A stretch of 64,000 nt of DNA from Thermomonas sp. S9 (GCF_024704365.1 NZ_JAJDFY010000001.1:1221001-1285000), one strand, 5' to 3'. Shown: positions 48,971 to 59,451, numbered from the stretch's first letter. Numbers and translations are program-made. Notes: generated by a model from the letters alone, not told the origin.

Positions 48971-50111
48971 GGGCCGCGGCATGCGCAGGACTCCCGGAGT
49001 TGGCCATGGAGTGCAGCAGGCGATCGAAATCCTCGGCGACCCGCGCCGGGCGCAGTGCCGCCACTGCCTCGCGGCAGGCATCGCGCATCGCTTCGCGTAG
49101 GGCGTCGTTGGCGCCCAGCCGCAAGGTGGCCGCGATGAAGCCGGTGTCGTCGTCGCAGGCCACCGCCGCGCCGTGCACGCCATCGCGCACCAGCTCGCGG
49201 GTGGCACCATAGTCGAAAGCCACCAGCGGCACCCCGCTGGCCAGCGATTCCAGGGTGACGTTGCCGAAGGTTTCGCTGCGGCTGGGGAACAGGAACAGAT
49301 CGCCGCTGGCGAAGTGGCGCGCCAGTGCGTCCCCCCTCTGCACGCCGCAGAACACGAAATCCGGATGCTCGCGCTGCAACGCCTCGCGTGCCGGGCCATC
49401 GCCCACCCACACGAAGCGGGCGTCCGGGCGGATCCGCTGCAGTTCGCGGAAGGCGCGCACCGCCAGCGGCAGGTTCTTTTCCGGGGCGATGCGGCCGACG
49501 TAGATCACCGCCAGGGCGTTTGCGTCCAATCCCCATCCGGCCCGCAGCGCCGGATCGCGGTGGCCGGGGTGGAAGGCCTGGGTGTCCACCGCGCGCGGCA
49601 GCCGCACGACATTGTGGAAACCGGCCTCGCGCAGGAAGGTCTGCAACTCGCGCGTCGGCACCAGCGTGGCCTGCGCACCGTTGTGGAAACGCCGCATCCA
49701 GCGCAGCGCGGTGCCCTGCAGCCAGGGCGCGCCGTAGCTGCGCACGTAGTCGTCGAAGCGGGTATGGAAGCCGGTGGCGGCAGGAATGCCCAGCCGGCGC
49801 GCCGCGCGCAGCGCCGACCAGCCCAGCGGGCCTTCGGTCGCGACGTAGATCGCATCCGGCCGCTCGGCCTGCCAGTGCCGCATGAGCGCGCGGGTGGCCG
49901 GCAGGCCGAAGCGCAAGCCGGGATAGCGCGGAAGCGCGGCGCCGCGCACCAGCAGGGTATCCGGCCGCTGCAGCCCGTCGTCCGGCTGGCGCGGGCGCAC
50001 CAGCGTCAGCGCATGCCCGCGTCCGCGCAGTCCCTGCTCCAGCCCCTGCACGGTCAGCGCCACGCCGTTCACTTCCGGCGGATAGGTCTCGGTGACGAGG
50101 CTGTAGCGCAT
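48960..50111 (-). CDS. GT4-family glycosyltransferase
   Basis: A 383-residue GT-B retaining glycosyltransferase. The N-terminal acceptor loop YPPEVNGVA, the VIYVGRIAPEKNL donor-domain entry and the EX7E motif (SRSETFGNVTLESLASG) are clear. The pattern is that of mannosyl/glucosyl-diacylglycerol type (MgtA/PimB-like) enzymes. The start at 50111 (MRYSLVTETYPPEVNG) was chosen because the longer frame upstream is not protein-like. It overlaps the PAP2 gene by 11 bp. Confidence 0.92.
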   Translation of the reverse strand: MRYSLVTETYPPEVNGVALTVQGLEQGLRGRGHALTLVRPRQPDDGLQRPDTLLVRGAALPRYPGLRFGLPATRALMRHWQAERPDAIYVATEGPLGWSALRAARRLGIPAATGFHTRFDDYVRSYGAPWLQGTALRWMRRFHNGAQATLVPTRELQTFLREAGFHNVVRLPRAVDTQAFHPGHRDPALRAGWGLDANALAVIYVGRIAPEKNLPLAVRAFRELQRIRPDARFVWVGDGPAREALQREHPDFVFCGVQRGDALARHFASGDLFLFPSRSETFGNVTLESLASGVPLVAFDYGATRELVRDGVHGAAVACDDDTGFIAATLRLGANDALREAMRDACREAVAALRPARVAEDFDRLLHSMANSGSPAHAAAHVS

Positions 50112-50271
50112 GGCCGGTCTTTCCCGGTGGCCGGTGCGCTCTAGCGTGGTCATGCGCCATGACGGCCGCGTGTCGGGCAGATGAAGCCGAAGTGACGCGG
50201 GTTCGGATGTCGATTCGGCAGCACGTCCACGCGCCGGATCGGGCACGGGCCGCGGTGGCAGCCTGCCAGCC

Positions 50272-50865
50272 TCAGTTGCCGGGATCGACGGTCAGGCAGC
50301 ACTGCTCGCGCACGTACCAGTCGTCCCCGTCGTGGCGGAACCGGGCACAGCGCACCAGCGGCGCCTGGTAGACGTGCACCGACACGGCGACCGCGTCGTC
50401 ATGCGAATTGCGCAGCACGTGGTGCTCGTGCGGTGGAATCAGGCTGCCCGCGCTGCCAGAGCCGGCGCGCAGCGTTCCGGCGGTGCGGAAGCGGGCGCGT
50501 TCGCCGTCGGTTTCCAGCAGTTCGTAGCGGATGATGTCCAGCTCGCCCTGCCATACGCCTTCCACGCACCAGCGGCCGTCGTGGTCGTGCAGCGGGGTGT
50601 CCTGGCCCGGGCCCCAGGTCATCGCGACCACGCTGTAGCCGTGGACCGGGCTGCGGTACAGCTCGCGCCGGGCGTAGTGGCCGGCGACCGGCGTGCGTAC
50701 CACTTCGGGCAGTTGCACCGCCGGGTCGCGGATCAGGGATTCCAGCGCCGCGCGCAGGGCATCGGTGGTGGCCTCCGGCTCGCCCAGCGCCACGGCGGCG
50801 TCCAGCAGGGCGTAGAAGCGGTCGCTTCCGGGGAAGGTGGTGGCGGGCAGGGCGTTCACCGTCAC
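50272..50865 (-). CDS. Cysteine dioxygenase-type cupin
   Basis: A 197-residue thiol dioxygenase-like cupin. The metal-binding His pair is in PLHDHDG near residue 93 and a third His is in PPHEHHVLRN. The family oxidises cysteine or 3-mercaptopropionate to the sulfinate, but the exact thiol is not resolved by sequence. The start is GTG at 50865 (MTVNALPATTFPG), with a second GTG two codons later. No convincing operon partner. Confidence 0.85.
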   Translation of the reverse strand: MTVNALPATTFPGSDRFYALLDAAVALGEPEATTDALRAALESLIRDPAVQLPEVVRTPVAGHYARRELYRSPVHGYSVVAMTWGPGQDTPLHDHDGRWCVEGVWQGELDIIRYELLETDGERARFRTAGTLRAGSGSAGSLIPPHEHHVLRNSHDDAVAVSVHVYQAPLVRCARFRHDGDDWYVREQCCLTVDPGN

Positions 50866-51048
50866 GAGTGTACTGCAGCCGGGCGTACATGATCACCCGA
50901 TGGCATTTCGGTATGTCGGATATGCATGACGTTGCGTGGCCGCGGGCAGGCCGTGGCGCCCATTGCGGGAATGAGGCCAGCAACGCCTGGCGGGGCTGGG
51001 GGCGCTGCGCGTTGAGGTGTCGGCGCACGTGCCGCCCCGGAAACGGAA

Positions 51049-51068
51049 AACCCCGCGGGAGCGGGGTT
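51049..51068 (-). terminator. Terminator after tRNA-Leu
   Basis: On the minus strand AACCCCGC-TCCC-GCGGGGTT forms a perfect 8-bp hairpin, followed by TTCCG with only a short T tract. It lies 45 bp downstream of the tRNA-Leu 3' end. Confidence 0.6.
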
Positions 51069-51112
51069 GCGGGCGGAGCACCGGACCGTCGTGCAGGCCG
51101 ATGGCGCGGACA

Positions 51113-51199
51113 TGGTGCCGGAAGTGGGACTCGAACCCACACGCTTTTGAGGGCGGCGGATTTTGAGTCCGCTGCGTCTACCGATTCCGCCATTCCGGC
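51113..51199 (-). tRNA. leuX: tRNA-Leu (anticodon CAA)
   Basis: The minus strand folds as a class II tRNA of 87 nt including an encoded CCA. The acceptor stem is GCCGGAA/TTCCGGC, the D-arm contains GGTAGACGC, the anticodon stem GCGGA/TCCGC has loop CTCAAAA (anticodon CAA, reading UUG), there is a long variable arm, and the T-arm is GTGGGTTCGAGTCCCAC. All standard leucine features are present. Confidence 0.96.
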
Positions 51200-51229
51200 G
51201 CGGACGGCGAGTATAGCCGAGCGCGGCGG

Positions 51230-52381
51230 TCAGGCCACCTTGCCGGTGTCGTTGGCGGCGCGGGGCAGGGTGGCGAGGAAGCCGGCCACGGCGGGGGCGA
51301 AGCGCGTCTCGTCCACCAGGAAGGCGTCGTGGCCCTGTGGCGAGGGCATCGCCAAAAAAACGCGTCTGGCAACCGGCCTGACGCAGCCCGGCGGCGATCT
51401 CCTCCTGCTGCTGGATCGGGAACAGGATGTCGGTCCGCACCCCGATCACCAGCGCCTGCCGCCCCCGGTGAGCGCGGCCAGCCCGGCCGCGGTGTCGCCG
51501 CCGTGGGCTTCGCCGAGGTCGAACCAGTCCATCGAGCGGCTCAGGTACAGATAGCTGTTGGGGTCGAAGGCATGCACGAAGCGGCGCGCGTGTCCTTCCA
51601 GATAGCGTTCGACTTCGAACTCCAGCCCGAACGGGTCGTCGTCCCGGCGCTCCGCGTCCAGCCGCACGCGGCCGAAGCGGCCATCCCATTCCAGCGCCGA
51701 GCGGTAGGTGATGACGCCCAGCTTGCGCGCCATGCGCATGCCGTTCTCCGGATAGGTGCCGGCGGCTTCGTAGTCACCGTCGCGCCAGTCGGGATCGAGC
51801 CGGATCGCCTCGCGCTGCAGCGAGCGGATCGCGATCGAGAACGGCAGCGCGCGCGCCGCGCCGCAGATGTTGACGTGGCTGCGGGCGATGCCGGGATGGC
51901 GCGCCAGCAGCGCCAGCGCGCTCATGCCGCCCATCGAGTTGCCGACCACGCAGGCCAGCTGCGCGATGCCCAGCCCGCGCACCAGCGCGGCCGCGGCGTC
52001 GGCGCCGTCCTCGATCGACAGCGCCGGGAAGTCGAGCCGGTACGGCCTGCCGGTGGCCGGATCGACCGAGGCCGGGCCGGTGCTGCCTTTGCAGCTGCCG
52101 AGCGCGTTCATGCAGATCACGAACCAGCGGCGGGTATCGATCGGCTTGCCCGGGCCGATCATCCATTCCCACCAGCCCGGCGCCGGGTTGTCGGCATGGC
52201 TGGCGGCGTGCGCATCCGGCGACATGCCGGTGAGGAGCAAAATCGCGTTGGAGGCCTGCGCGTCCAGCTGGCCCCAGGTTTCATAGGCCAGGCGCGCGCC
52301 GTACAGCGCGCCGCCGCGCTTCATGGGAAACGGCGATGGCAGCGCGAACCAGCGGGTGCCGGGAGGGATGAACTCGGCCAT
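51230..52381 (-). CDS. metX: MetX-type homoserine/serine O-acyltransferase (two probable frame errors)
   Basis: Alpha/beta-hydrolase acyltransferase, expected 383 residues. The nucleophile Ser lies in GNSMGGMSAL and the oxyanion segment is LLLTGMSPDAH. Near the C-terminus the frame is broken twice. One G is missing from a G5 run (C5 at 51462-51466), which otherwise leads into RQALVIGVRTDILFP. One extra A/T in the seven-base run 51354-51360 follows, after which FLAMPSPQGHDAFLVDE and a stop at 51230 appear. The catalytic Asp (RTD) and His (GHD) lie beyond the first break. The two opposite errors cancel, so the locus is probably intact. In this group some MetX proteins are serine O-succinyltransferases. 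Confidence 0.9.
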
Positions 52382-52522
52382 GAGACGCGGCGGCAAACGG
52401 GAACCGGTGCGCCATCATCGCCCAGCGGCGGCCCTATTGACATGCCGGATCGGCATGCCGGCATGCCGATCCGGCGGCGGCCGCCTGCATCCGGGCGCGG
52501 GATTCGCGCGTAGGCGTCGCCC

Positions 52523-53518
52523 TCAGCGTGCCCCGATCACCAGCGTGATGGGCTGGGCGGCCGGCAGCGTCACCCGCACCGGTGCCGATTCGAGATCGCC
52601 GTCCTGGCGCATGGCCTGGCCGCTGGCCGACAGCCGCGCCACCAGCTCCACCTCATGCAGCTGCGACAGCGTGAGGGTGGGCATCGGGCTGTCGGCATCG
52701 CCCAGCCGGACCGCCAGCGGCAGCGCACTGGCCGGATGCTTCTGCACCGCCACCGGCATCGGCGGCCCGCCGGCCTGGCGGGCGATCACGAAGACCGTGG
52801 CGTCCGGCTGCAGGCGCACGCGCGCGGCCAGCGCGGGGTCCAGGGAGACCTTCACGGACAGCAGTGGTGCCGGCGCGGCGGGTGCGGCCAGCGGTGCCAG
52901 ACCGGCCTGCGCGCGGGCGGCATTGATTTCCTTGCGCAGGCTGGCGGCGGTGGCGGTATCCACCTGCGCCAGCAGCGGCTCCCAGGTGGAGGCCGCCTGC
53001 GCATTCTCGCCGCGCTGGCGCTGCGCCACGCCGAGGAACCAGCGCGCGCGCTGGTGCGCGGGATTCGCCTTCAGCGCCGATTCGAGCAGGGCAATGGCCT
53101 GCGCATCGAAGGCATGTGCCGGGTCTGCCAGCGCCCGCGCCTGCGCCGCTTCGGTGAGAAGATCGGGATCATCCGGCGCCAACGCCGCCGCCCTGGCGAG
53201 GGCATCGCGCGCCTTGCCTGGATCGCCCAGCCGCAGGTAGGCCTGCCCGAGCAGCGCCCAGCCTTCCACTCGCTGCGGATCGCGCGCCAGCGCCGCCTGC
53301 AGCTGCGCGACCGCGTCCGCCAGCGTGGCCGGGGCCTGGCGCACGGCCGCATCCAGCGCCTGCGGCGTGCCCACCAGGCGGTACAGCAGCGCGGCGGAAG
53401 CCAGCACCACGAGGCCGATGCCCAGCGCCACCCCGCGCGCCTGTGGCCACAGCGGCCGCAGCAGGGTGGCCAGCACCAGCAGGCCCAGCAGCAGCGAGAG
53501 GGCGAGGAATACGGCCAT
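52523..53518 (-). CDS. ccmI: Cytochrome c biogenesis TPR protein CcmI
   Basis: A 331-residue protein with two N-terminal membrane helices (MAVFLALSLLLGLLVLATLL and GVALGIGLVVLASAALLYRL). TPR repeats follow (about 95-210, for example RVEGWALLGQAYLRLGDPGKARDALARAA), then a C-terminal beta-rich domain. It holds apocytochrome c for the CcmFH ligase. As given it is in frame with ccmH upstream, making a 478-residue fusion. The TGATG overlap at 53516-53520 and the basic, unlikely joining sequence argue for two genes separated by a 1-bp error in ccmH. Confidence 0.85.
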   Translation of the reverse strand: MAVFLALSLLLGLLVLATLLRPLWPQARGVALGIGLVVLASAALLYRLVGTPQALDAAVRQAPATLADAVAQLQAALARDPQRVEGWALLGQAYLRLGDPGKARDALARAAALAPDDPDLLTEAAQARALADPAHAFDAQAIALLESALKANPAHQRARWFLGVAQRQRGENAQAASTWEPLLAQVDTATAASLRKEINAARAQAGLAPLAAPAAPAPLLSVKVSLDPALAARVRLQPDATVFVIARQAGGPPMPVAVQKHPASALPLAVRLGDADSPMPTLTLSQLHEVELVARLSASGQAMRQDGDLESAPVRVTLPAAQPITLVIGAR

Positions 53519-53959
53519 CACCACTCCTGCCCGTCGTCGGCGGCGGGCGCGGTCCCCTTTGCGGCGGCGCACCCGCGCGACCACGACCCCGGCGCCGGCC
53601 AGCAGCACCAGCCCCGGGCCGAGCCACAGCAGCAGGGTGCGGCCTTCCAGCGGCGGCCGGTACAGCACGAACTCGCCGTAGCGCTGCACCAGATACTCTT
53701 TGATCGCCGCGTCGCTTTTGCCCTGCCGCATCAGGTCCAGCACCTCGCGCCGCAGCTGCAGCGCGATCAGCGCGTTGGAATCGGCCAGCGACTGGTTCTG
53801 GCACATCACGCAGCGCAGTTGCACGGTCAGCGCGTGGAAGCGCGCCTCCTCGGCGGCATCGCGGAACTGCAGCGGCGCGGCGTCGGCCTGTTGCCCGGCC
53901 TGGGCGAAGGCGGGCAGTGCGGCCAGCATCAGCAGGGCGGCGAGCAGGTGGCGGATCAT
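53518..53959 (-). CDS. ccmH: Cytochrome c maturation thiol-disulfide protein CcmH (probable 1-bp insertion)
   Basis: Expected about 146 residues. A signal peptide (to AFAQA) is followed by the RCVMCQNQS redox motif near residue 50, which reduces the apocytochrome haem-binding cysteines, and one membrane helix near 110-130. The C-terminal tail is disturbed. Removing one base from the C4 run at 53554-53557 gives a plausible end (RRRKG, TAPAADDGQEW) and TGA at 53518-53520, overlapping ccmI. E. coli has a genuine CcmH-CcmI fusion, so a natural fusion is not fully excluded. Confidence 0.85.
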
Positions 53960-54501
53960 CGCCCGGCCTCGAGCTTGGCCAGCAGCGGCAGCAGTTCCTG
54001 CGTGATGATGGCGTCGTCCAGCGGACCGACGTGCTTCCAGCGCACGATGCCCTGGCCATCGACCAGGAAGGTTTCCGGCGCGCCGTACACGCCCCAGTCC
54101 AGCGCGGTGCGGCCATCCTGGTCGGCCAGCACCACCATGTACGGGTTGCCGAACTGCTCCAGCCAGCGCAGCGCGTCGCTACGCTCATCCTTCCAGTTGT
54201 AGCCGACCACGCGCACGCGCTTGCTCTCCGCGAACCGGGTCAGCACCGGATGCTCGACCCTGCACTCCACGCACCAGCTGCCCCACACGTTGAGCAGGAA
54301 CGGCTGGCCACGCAGGTCCGAGAGCGTCACGACCTGGCTGGGGTCGTGCAGCACCGGCAGCGCGAATTCGGGCGCCGGCTTGCCGATCAGCGGCGAGGGC
54401 AGGGCGTCGCGGTCGGGCTTGCGGCTCATCCACACCCCGGCGGCGAGCAGCGCAGCGAGCAGCACGAACAGGGCCAGCGGTAGCCAGCGCGACGCTTTCA
54501 T
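53956..54501 (-). CDS. ccmG: Thiol:disulfide interchange protein CcmG/DsbE
   Basis: A 181-residue periplasmic thioredoxin-like protein with an N-terminal membrane anchor (WLPLALFVLLAALLAAGVW). The active-site motif NVWGSWCVECRVEHP is near residue 76. The later cis-Pro loop YGAPETFLVDGQG is intact. It reduces CcmH or apocytochrome c. It overlaps ccmF upstream and ccmH downstream by 4 bp each. Confidence 0.95.
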   Translation of the reverse strand: MKASRWLPLALFVLLAALLAAGVWMSRKPDRDALPSPLIGKPAPEFALPVLHDPSQVVTLSDLRGQPFLLNVWGSWCVECRVEHPVLTRFAESKRVRVVGYNWKDERSDALRWLEQFGNPYMVVLADQDGRTALDWGVYGAPETFLVDGQGIVRWKHVGPLDDAIITQELLPLLAKLEAGR

Positions 54502-56419
54502 GCGGTTTTTCCCTCTCTCGGAAGACTGCGGAAGCGGCGGTCCAGCGCGGTGACCGCCGCTCCCAGCGCCATCAGCAGCGCGCCGACCCAGATCCAGCGC
54601 ACGAACGGCTTGACGTACAGGCGCATCGCCCAGGCATCGCCGCCCAGCGGTTCGCCGATCGCAACGTACACGTCGGCCAGGACGCCGGAGGCGATCCCGG
54701 TCTCGGTCATCACCTGACCGCCGGCCAGGTAGCGGCGTTTTTCCGGATGCAGGGTGGCGACGGCGTGGCCGTCCCGCAGCACCCGCACGCTGGCGTAGTC
54801 GGAGCTGTAGTTGGGCCCCTGCGCCGCGCGGATGCCGTCGAAGCGGAAGACATAGCGGCCCAGCGTCACGCGGTCGCCGGCCTTCACCGCCAGTTCGCGC
54901 TGCTGGCCCAGCCCTTCCACCAGCAACGCGCCGACCAGGAACACCGCGATCCCGAGGTGGGCCAGGCTCATGCCCCACATCTCCAGGGTCAGGCGGCCGC
55001 TGGCGCGCAGCCGCATCCACACGAAGCGCAGCGTGCCGGCCGCCACCCAGGCCGCGCCGAGCAGGCCGGCGGCGGTCTTCCAGCGGCCCTGCGGGGCCAG
55101 CACGAACGCGATCACGCCCACGATCAGCGCCAGCACCGCCCACGGCGCCAGCAGGCGCAGCGGGGTGGCCATGTCCTCGCGCTGCCAGCGGGTCAGCGGG
55201 CCCAGCGGCAGCAGCGCCACCAGCGGCGCCATCAGCAGCACGAACATCGCCGCGAAATACGGCGGCCCGACCGAGATCTTGCCCAGCTCCAGCGCATCCG
55301 CCAGCAGTGGATACAGCGTGCCCAGCAGCACCATCGCGCAGGCCGTGGCCAGCAGCAGGTTGTTGACGAGCAGCAGGGTCTCGCGCGAGGCGGCGGCGAA
55401 TGGCTTGCCGTCACTCTCGGGCGCGCGCAGCGCGTACAGCAGCAGCGAGCCGCCGACCACGAGGCCGAGGAAGATCAGCACGAACAGGCCGCGGCCGGGG
55501 TCGGCCGCGAACGCGTGCACGCTGGTCAGCACGCCGGAGCGCACCAGGAAGGTGCCCAGCAGCGACAGCGAGAACGCGGCGATCGCCAGCAGCAGCGTCC
55601 AGCCACCGAAGCTGCCGCGCTTCTCGGTCACCGCCTGCGAATGCAGCAGCGCCGCGCCGGCCAGCCACGGCATGAAGCTGGCGTTCTCCACCGGGTCCCA
55701 GAACCACCAGCCGCCCCAGCCCAGCTCGTAATAGGCCCACCAGCTGCCGATGGCGATGCCCACGGTCAGGAAGGCCCAGGCGGCGTTGGTCCACGGCCGG
55801 CTCCAGCGCAGCCACTGCGCGTCGATGCGGCCTTCCAGCAGCGCCGCGATGGCGAACGCGAACGGCACCGAGAAGCCCACGTAGCCGGCGTACAGCAGCG
55901 GCGGATGGACGATCAGCCCCGGGTCCTGCAGCAGCGGATTGAGATCGCGGCCGTCCACCGGCATCGGCAGCAGCCGCGCGAACGGGTTGCTGGTGAAGAT
56001 CAGGAACGCCAGGAAACCGGTCGCCAAGATGCCCATCACGCCCAGCACGCGCGCCACCACCGGCATCGGCAGCGCCGAGGAGAAGCGCGCCAGTGCGGCC
56101 GTCCACAGCGCCAGCACCAGCGCCCACAGCAGCAGCGAGCCCTCGTGTGCGCCCCAGACCGCGGTGTAGCGGTACATCAGCGGCAGCAGCGAATTGAGTT
56201 CTCGGCCACGTAGCGCACCGAAAAATCGGCGGTGACGAACGCATGCGTGAGCAGCACAAATGCCAGTCCCACCAGCAGTAGCTGCAGATAGGCGGCCGGG
56301 CGGGCCACCGCCATCAGCGCCGGCTCGCCGCGCCACGCGCCCAGCAGCGGCAGCAGCGCCTGCAGCGCGGCCACCAGCAGCGCCAGCACCAGCGCCACCT
56401 GCCCCAGTTCGGGCAGCAT
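54498..56419 (-). CDS. ccmF: Cytochrome c haem lyase subunit CcmF (probable 1-bp deletion)
   Basis: A large membrane protein, expected 640 residues with about 15 helices, that holds haem for ligation. The N-terminal 75 residues ([20 protein letters not shown] to VRYVAENS) are in one frame and the rest in another. Restoring one base at 56196-56198 gives [29 protein letters not shown], the standard CcmF sequence. The WWFWDPVENASFMPW tryptophan-rich motif and histidine ligands are intact. It starts within the ccmE stop. Confidence 0.93.
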
Positions 56420-56907
56420 CAGGGCGTGCCCCCGGCGGGCGTGACTGGCGCATCCTGCACCTGGTGCTTCCTGTGCGCGGCGCCCATCTTGTCGGCCACT
56501 TCCTTGGGCATGTAGGTCTCGTCGTGCTTGGCCAGCACCTGCTCGGCCACGAACACGTCGCCGCGCATGCGCCCGGTGGCGATCACCGACTGCTTTTCGC
56601 GGAACAGATCGGGCAGGATGCCGGTATAGACCACCGGCAGGCGGGCATCGCCGTCGTCCACCTCGAAATGCGCTTCCAGTGAGCCAGGCGCGCGTTTGAA
56701 CGAGCCGGCGGCGACCATGCCGCCGAGCCGGAAGGTGGCACGGCCGTCACGCACCTCGCGCCCGGCGCTGCCGTCCAGCACTTCGTGCGGGGTGTAGAGG
56801 TAGGCGACGTTGCGCTGCAGCGCCAGCGCGACCAGGGCGGTGGCGAGGCCGGCGGCGGCGACCAGTGCCAGGACCAGCCACAGGCGGCGTTTGCGGGTGG
56901 GGTTCAT
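56419..56907 (-). CDS. ccmE: Haem chaperone CcmE
   Basis: A 162-residue membrane-anchored OB-fold protein. After one helix ([22 protein letters not shown]) the domain carries the covalent haem-binding His in [10 protein letters not shown] near residue 130. The C-terminal tail is flexible ([16 protein letters not shown]). The start at 56907 ([10 protein letters not shown]) was chosen over an upstream ATG with a non-protein-like leader. It overlaps ccmD and ccmF at ATGA/TGATG junctions. Confidence 0.95.
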   Translation of the reverse strand: MNPTRKRRLWLVLALVAAAGLATALVALALQRNVAYLYTPHEVLDGSAGREVRDGRATFRLGGMVAAGSFKRAPGSLEAHFEVDDGDARLPVVYTGILPDLFREKQSVIATGRMRGDVFVAEQVLAKHDETYMPKEVADKMGAAHRKHQVQDAPVTPAGGTP

Positions 56908-57068
56908 CGGTGCAGTTCGGTCGGAGTGGGGGGCGAGGCCTGGCGCGCCAGCCGCCGGCGCACGGCGCGCAGTGCGGCGCGGATCTGCAGCCGTGGCACC
57001 AGGAAGTCCCACAGCAGGAACACGGCGAACACCGCGTAGGCGGCGATGACGTAGTCGCGGTAGCTCAT
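56904..57068 (-). CDS. ccmD: Haem exporter accessory protein CcmD
   Basis: A 54-residue protein with one membrane helix ([20 protein letters not shown]) and a basic cytoplasmic tail ([14 protein letters not shown]), the usual CcmD layout. It helps release holo-CcmE from CcmABC. Both ends overlap its neighbours by 4 bp. Confidence 0.93.
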   Translation of the reverse strand: MSYRDYVIAAYAVFAVFLLWDFLVPRLQIRAALRAVRRRLARQASPPTPTELHR

Positions 57069-57820
57069 CCGGCCCGTCCCGTGGCGGCGAGCCGGGCCAC
57101 CCAGTCCTTGCCGGCCTCGCGGCGCAGGTTGTCGGCGCGGGCGCGGGCCAGCAGCGCGCCGAGGAACCACAGCTTGGTGCCGACCAGCATCCACACCAGC
57201 GGCGGCAGCATGCTCGCGTCCATGCTGGAGGGGCCGAACAGGCGGATGGTCTGGCCCTGGTGCAGCGAGTTCCACCACACCACCGACCAGCGGATCACCG
57301 GCAGCAGCGCGACGCCGACGATCGCCAGCAGCCCGGCCGCGCGCGCGGCGTTGCGGCGATCGTCGATCGCGGCGTACAGGCCGATCACGCCCAGGTACAG
57401 GAACAGCAGGATCAGCTCGGTGGTCAGGCGCGGGTCCCAGTCCCACCAGGTGCCCCACATCGGCTTGCCCCAGATCGACCCGGTGGCCAGGGTCACCGTG
57501 GTGAAGGCGGCGCCGCTGGGCGCGCAGGCCATCGCCAGGATTTCGCACAGCTTGATCCGCCAGATGAGCGCGATCGCGGAATAAAGGGCCATCAGCGCGA
57601 ACACCGCCATGCTCATCCAGGCCGCGGGCACGTGGAGGTAGAGGATGCGGAAGCTGTCGCCCTGCTGGTAATCGGCTGGCACCTGGAACAGCGCGCCGTA
57701 GGCGCCGATCAGGATTGCCAGCAGCCCCAGCCCGTAGCCCCACGGCGCCCAGCGCGCGGCGAAGCGGTCGAAGGTCGGGGGCGAGCCGAGTTGGTGGAAC
57801 CAGCGGATCAGCGGGTGCAT
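57065..57820 (-). CDS. ccmC: Haem transporter subunit CcmC
   Basis: A 251-residue membrane protein with six helices and the signature [22 protein letters not shown], which binds haem next to CcmE. Conserved His residues ([11 protein letters not shown]) flank it. The start at 57820 ([15 protein letters not shown]) matches the usual CcmC N-terminus, although an ATG nine codons upstream is possible. It is separated from ccmB by a 174-bp gap, the only sizeable break in the operon. Confidence 0.95.
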   Translation of the reverse strand: MHPLIRWFHQLGSPPTFDRFAARWAPWGYGLGLLAILIGAYGALFQVPADYQQGDSFRILYLHVPAAWMSMAVFALMALYSAIALIWRIKLCEILAMACAPSGAAFTTVTLATGSIWGKPMWGTWWDWDPRLTTELILLFLYLGVIGLYAAIDDRRNAARAAGLLAIVGVALLPVIRWSVVWWNSLHQGQTIRLFGPSSMDASMLPPLVWMLVGTKLWFLGALLARARADNLRREAGKDWVARLAATGRAG

Positions 57821-57942
57821 CGTGGCCTGTGCGAAAGCGGCGCGCATCGGGCCGCGGACGATCCAGGCAAGAATACCAGCCCGCGCCAGCGCGGGCGGTC
57901 ATGCCAGTGCCGACAACATGGCAGATGCAGACCGGGCAGACC

Positions 57943-57956
57943 TTGATCCGGAGCAA
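57943..57956 (-). promoter_or_regulatory. Weak Fnr-like site in the ccmB-ccmC gap
   Basis: TTGATCCGGAGCAA (plus strand) has one mismatch to the Fnr palindrome and lies 123 bp upstream of ccmC. The same gap holds a hairpin GCCCGCG-CCAG-CGCGGGC (57878-57895) without a T-run. A secondary anaerobic promoter for ccmC-I is possible but unproven. Confidence 0.25.
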
Positions 57957-57994
57957 GGGCGGTGCGCCCGCCGGCCGTCCGTGCAGTTGCCCGT

Positions 57995-58666
57995 TCAGGA
58001 ATGGGCGATGCGCAGCGCGGCGGCCGCGGTCGCGGGTGCCAGCGCCAGCGCCAGCACCAGCCCGGCGCCCAGCAGCAGCAGCGCGCCGACCGCATCCAGC
58101 CCCTGGGCGGACGCGGCGACGGCGCCGGCGCCGAACACCAGCACCGGCACGTATAGCGGCAATGCCAGCAGCGCCAGCAGGATGCCGGCGCGGCGCATGC
58201 CCACGGTCAGCGCCGCCACCACCGCGCCGAGCAGGCTCAGGATCGGCGTGCCCAGCAGCAGCGAGAGCAGCAGCACCGGCAGCTGCGTGCGCGGCAGATA
58301 CAGCAGTTCGCCCAGCAGCGGCACCGCCACGATCACCGGCAGCGCGGTGGTGGCCCAGTGCATCAGGGTGCGCACCAGCACCAGCCACCACAGCGGCACC
58401 GGGGACAGCATCCACTGTTCCAGCGAGCCGTCCTCGGCATCGCCGCGGAACAGGTTGTCCAGCGCCAGCAACCCGGCCAGCAGCACCGCCAGCCACAGCA
58501 CCGTCGAGGCCACCGGCGCCAGCGCGCGCGCCTCGCCGCCGAGGCTGAGCGCGAACAGCACCACCGTCAGCAGCGCGAACAGCACCGGCTGCAGGGCATC
58601 GCCGCGGCGCGCCCACAGCAGGCGCAGGTCGCGCAGTACCAGCGCGTGCGCGGCCTGCCACATCAT
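57995..58666 (-). CDS. ccmB: Haem exporter permease CcmB
   Basis: A 223-residue ABC permease with six helices and the N-terminal [30 protein letters not shown], typical of CcmB. The loop [21 protein letters not shown] interacts with CcmA. It overlaps ccmA by 4 bp. Confidence 0.95.
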   Translation of the reverse strand: MMWQAAHALVLRDLRLLWARRGDALQPVLFALLTVVLFALSLGGEARALAPVASTVLWLAVLLAGLLALDNLFRGDAEDGSLEQWMLSPVPLWWLVLVRTLMHWATTALPVIVAVPLLGELLYLPRTQLPVLLLSLLLGTPILSLLGAVVAALTVGMRRAGILLALLALPLYVPVLVFGAGAVAASAQGLDAVGALLLLGAGLVLALALAPATAAAALRIAHS

Positions 58667-59328
58667 GCCGGCGCTCCCGCGGGCTGCGGCTTTTCCAGCA
58701 CCAGCAGGGAGGTGCGCACCGGAGGCGCGGCATAGGCGCCGTGGGTGGTGATCAGCGCCGCGCCGCTGGCCTGCAGATGCGCCTGCACCATCCGGTTGAC
58801 CAGCCCGATCCCGTCCAGGTCGAGGTTGGCGTATGGCTCGTCCAGCAGCCACAGCGGGGCCGGCGACAGCCACAGCCGGGCCAGGCCCAGGCGCTTCTTC
58901 TGTCCGGCCGACAGCGTGCGCAGCGGGGCATCCTCGAAGCCGGCCAGGCCGACGAGCGCCAGCGCCTGCTCCAGCCCCAGCCCGGAGCGGCGCCCGTGCA
59001 GCCCGCACAGGTAGTCGAGGTTGCGCAGCGCCGACAGGTCGGCCTTCAGGCCGGGCAGATGGCCGAGGTAGGCCATGTGCCGCGCGCGCGCCTGCGGCCG
59101 CGCCGGGCGCCCTGCGATTTCCACCGCGCCAGAGTCCGCGTGCAGCAGCCCGGCCAGCACCCGCAGCAGGGTGGTCTTGCCGACACCGTTGCCGCCCTGC
59201 ACCAGCAGCGCCTCGCCGGCATCCACCGCGAAATCCAGTGGCCCGAACACCGGCAGCTCGTCGCGCGAAAACGCGAGGCCGCGCGCGACGAGCAGGGGGC
59301 TGGCGTGGACGGCGGCGGGTGCGGACAT
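58663..59328 (-). CDS. ccmA: Cytochrome c biogenesis ATPase CcmA
   Basis: A 221-residue ABC ATPase with Walker [10 protein letters not shown] near residue 45, the signature [15 protein letters not shown] and Walker [13 protein letters not shown]. Its ATP hydrolysis drives release of haem-loaded CcmE. First gene of the minus-strand ccmABCDEFGHI operon, divergent from the aminotransferase gene 123 bp away. Confidence 0.95.
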   Translation of the reverse strand: MSAPAAVHASPLLVARGLAFSRDELPVFGPLDFAVDAGEALLVQGGNGVGKTTLLRVLAGLLHADSGAVEIAGRPARPQARARHMAYLGHLPGLKADLSALRNLDYLCGLHGRRSGLGLEQALALVGLAGFEDAPLRTLSAGQKKRLGLARLWLSPAPLWLLDEPYANLDLDGIGLVNRMVQAHLQASGAALITTHGAYAAPPVRTSLLVLEKPQPAGAPA

Positions 59329-59451
59329 CGGGCGCCGATTCTACGGGATGTCCGATGGGAAGCCTGCCCGCATGACGAACGGGCAGCCGCGCACGCATCC
59401 GTTCCCGGAGGGATTCCGTACACTTGCAAGCCCGTTTGACACGGCATTGCA

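Noticed and set aside
57943..57956. A firm Fnr box controlling ccmC-I
   Set aside because: One mismatch, over 100 bp from the gene and no fitting -10; kept only as a weak candidate.
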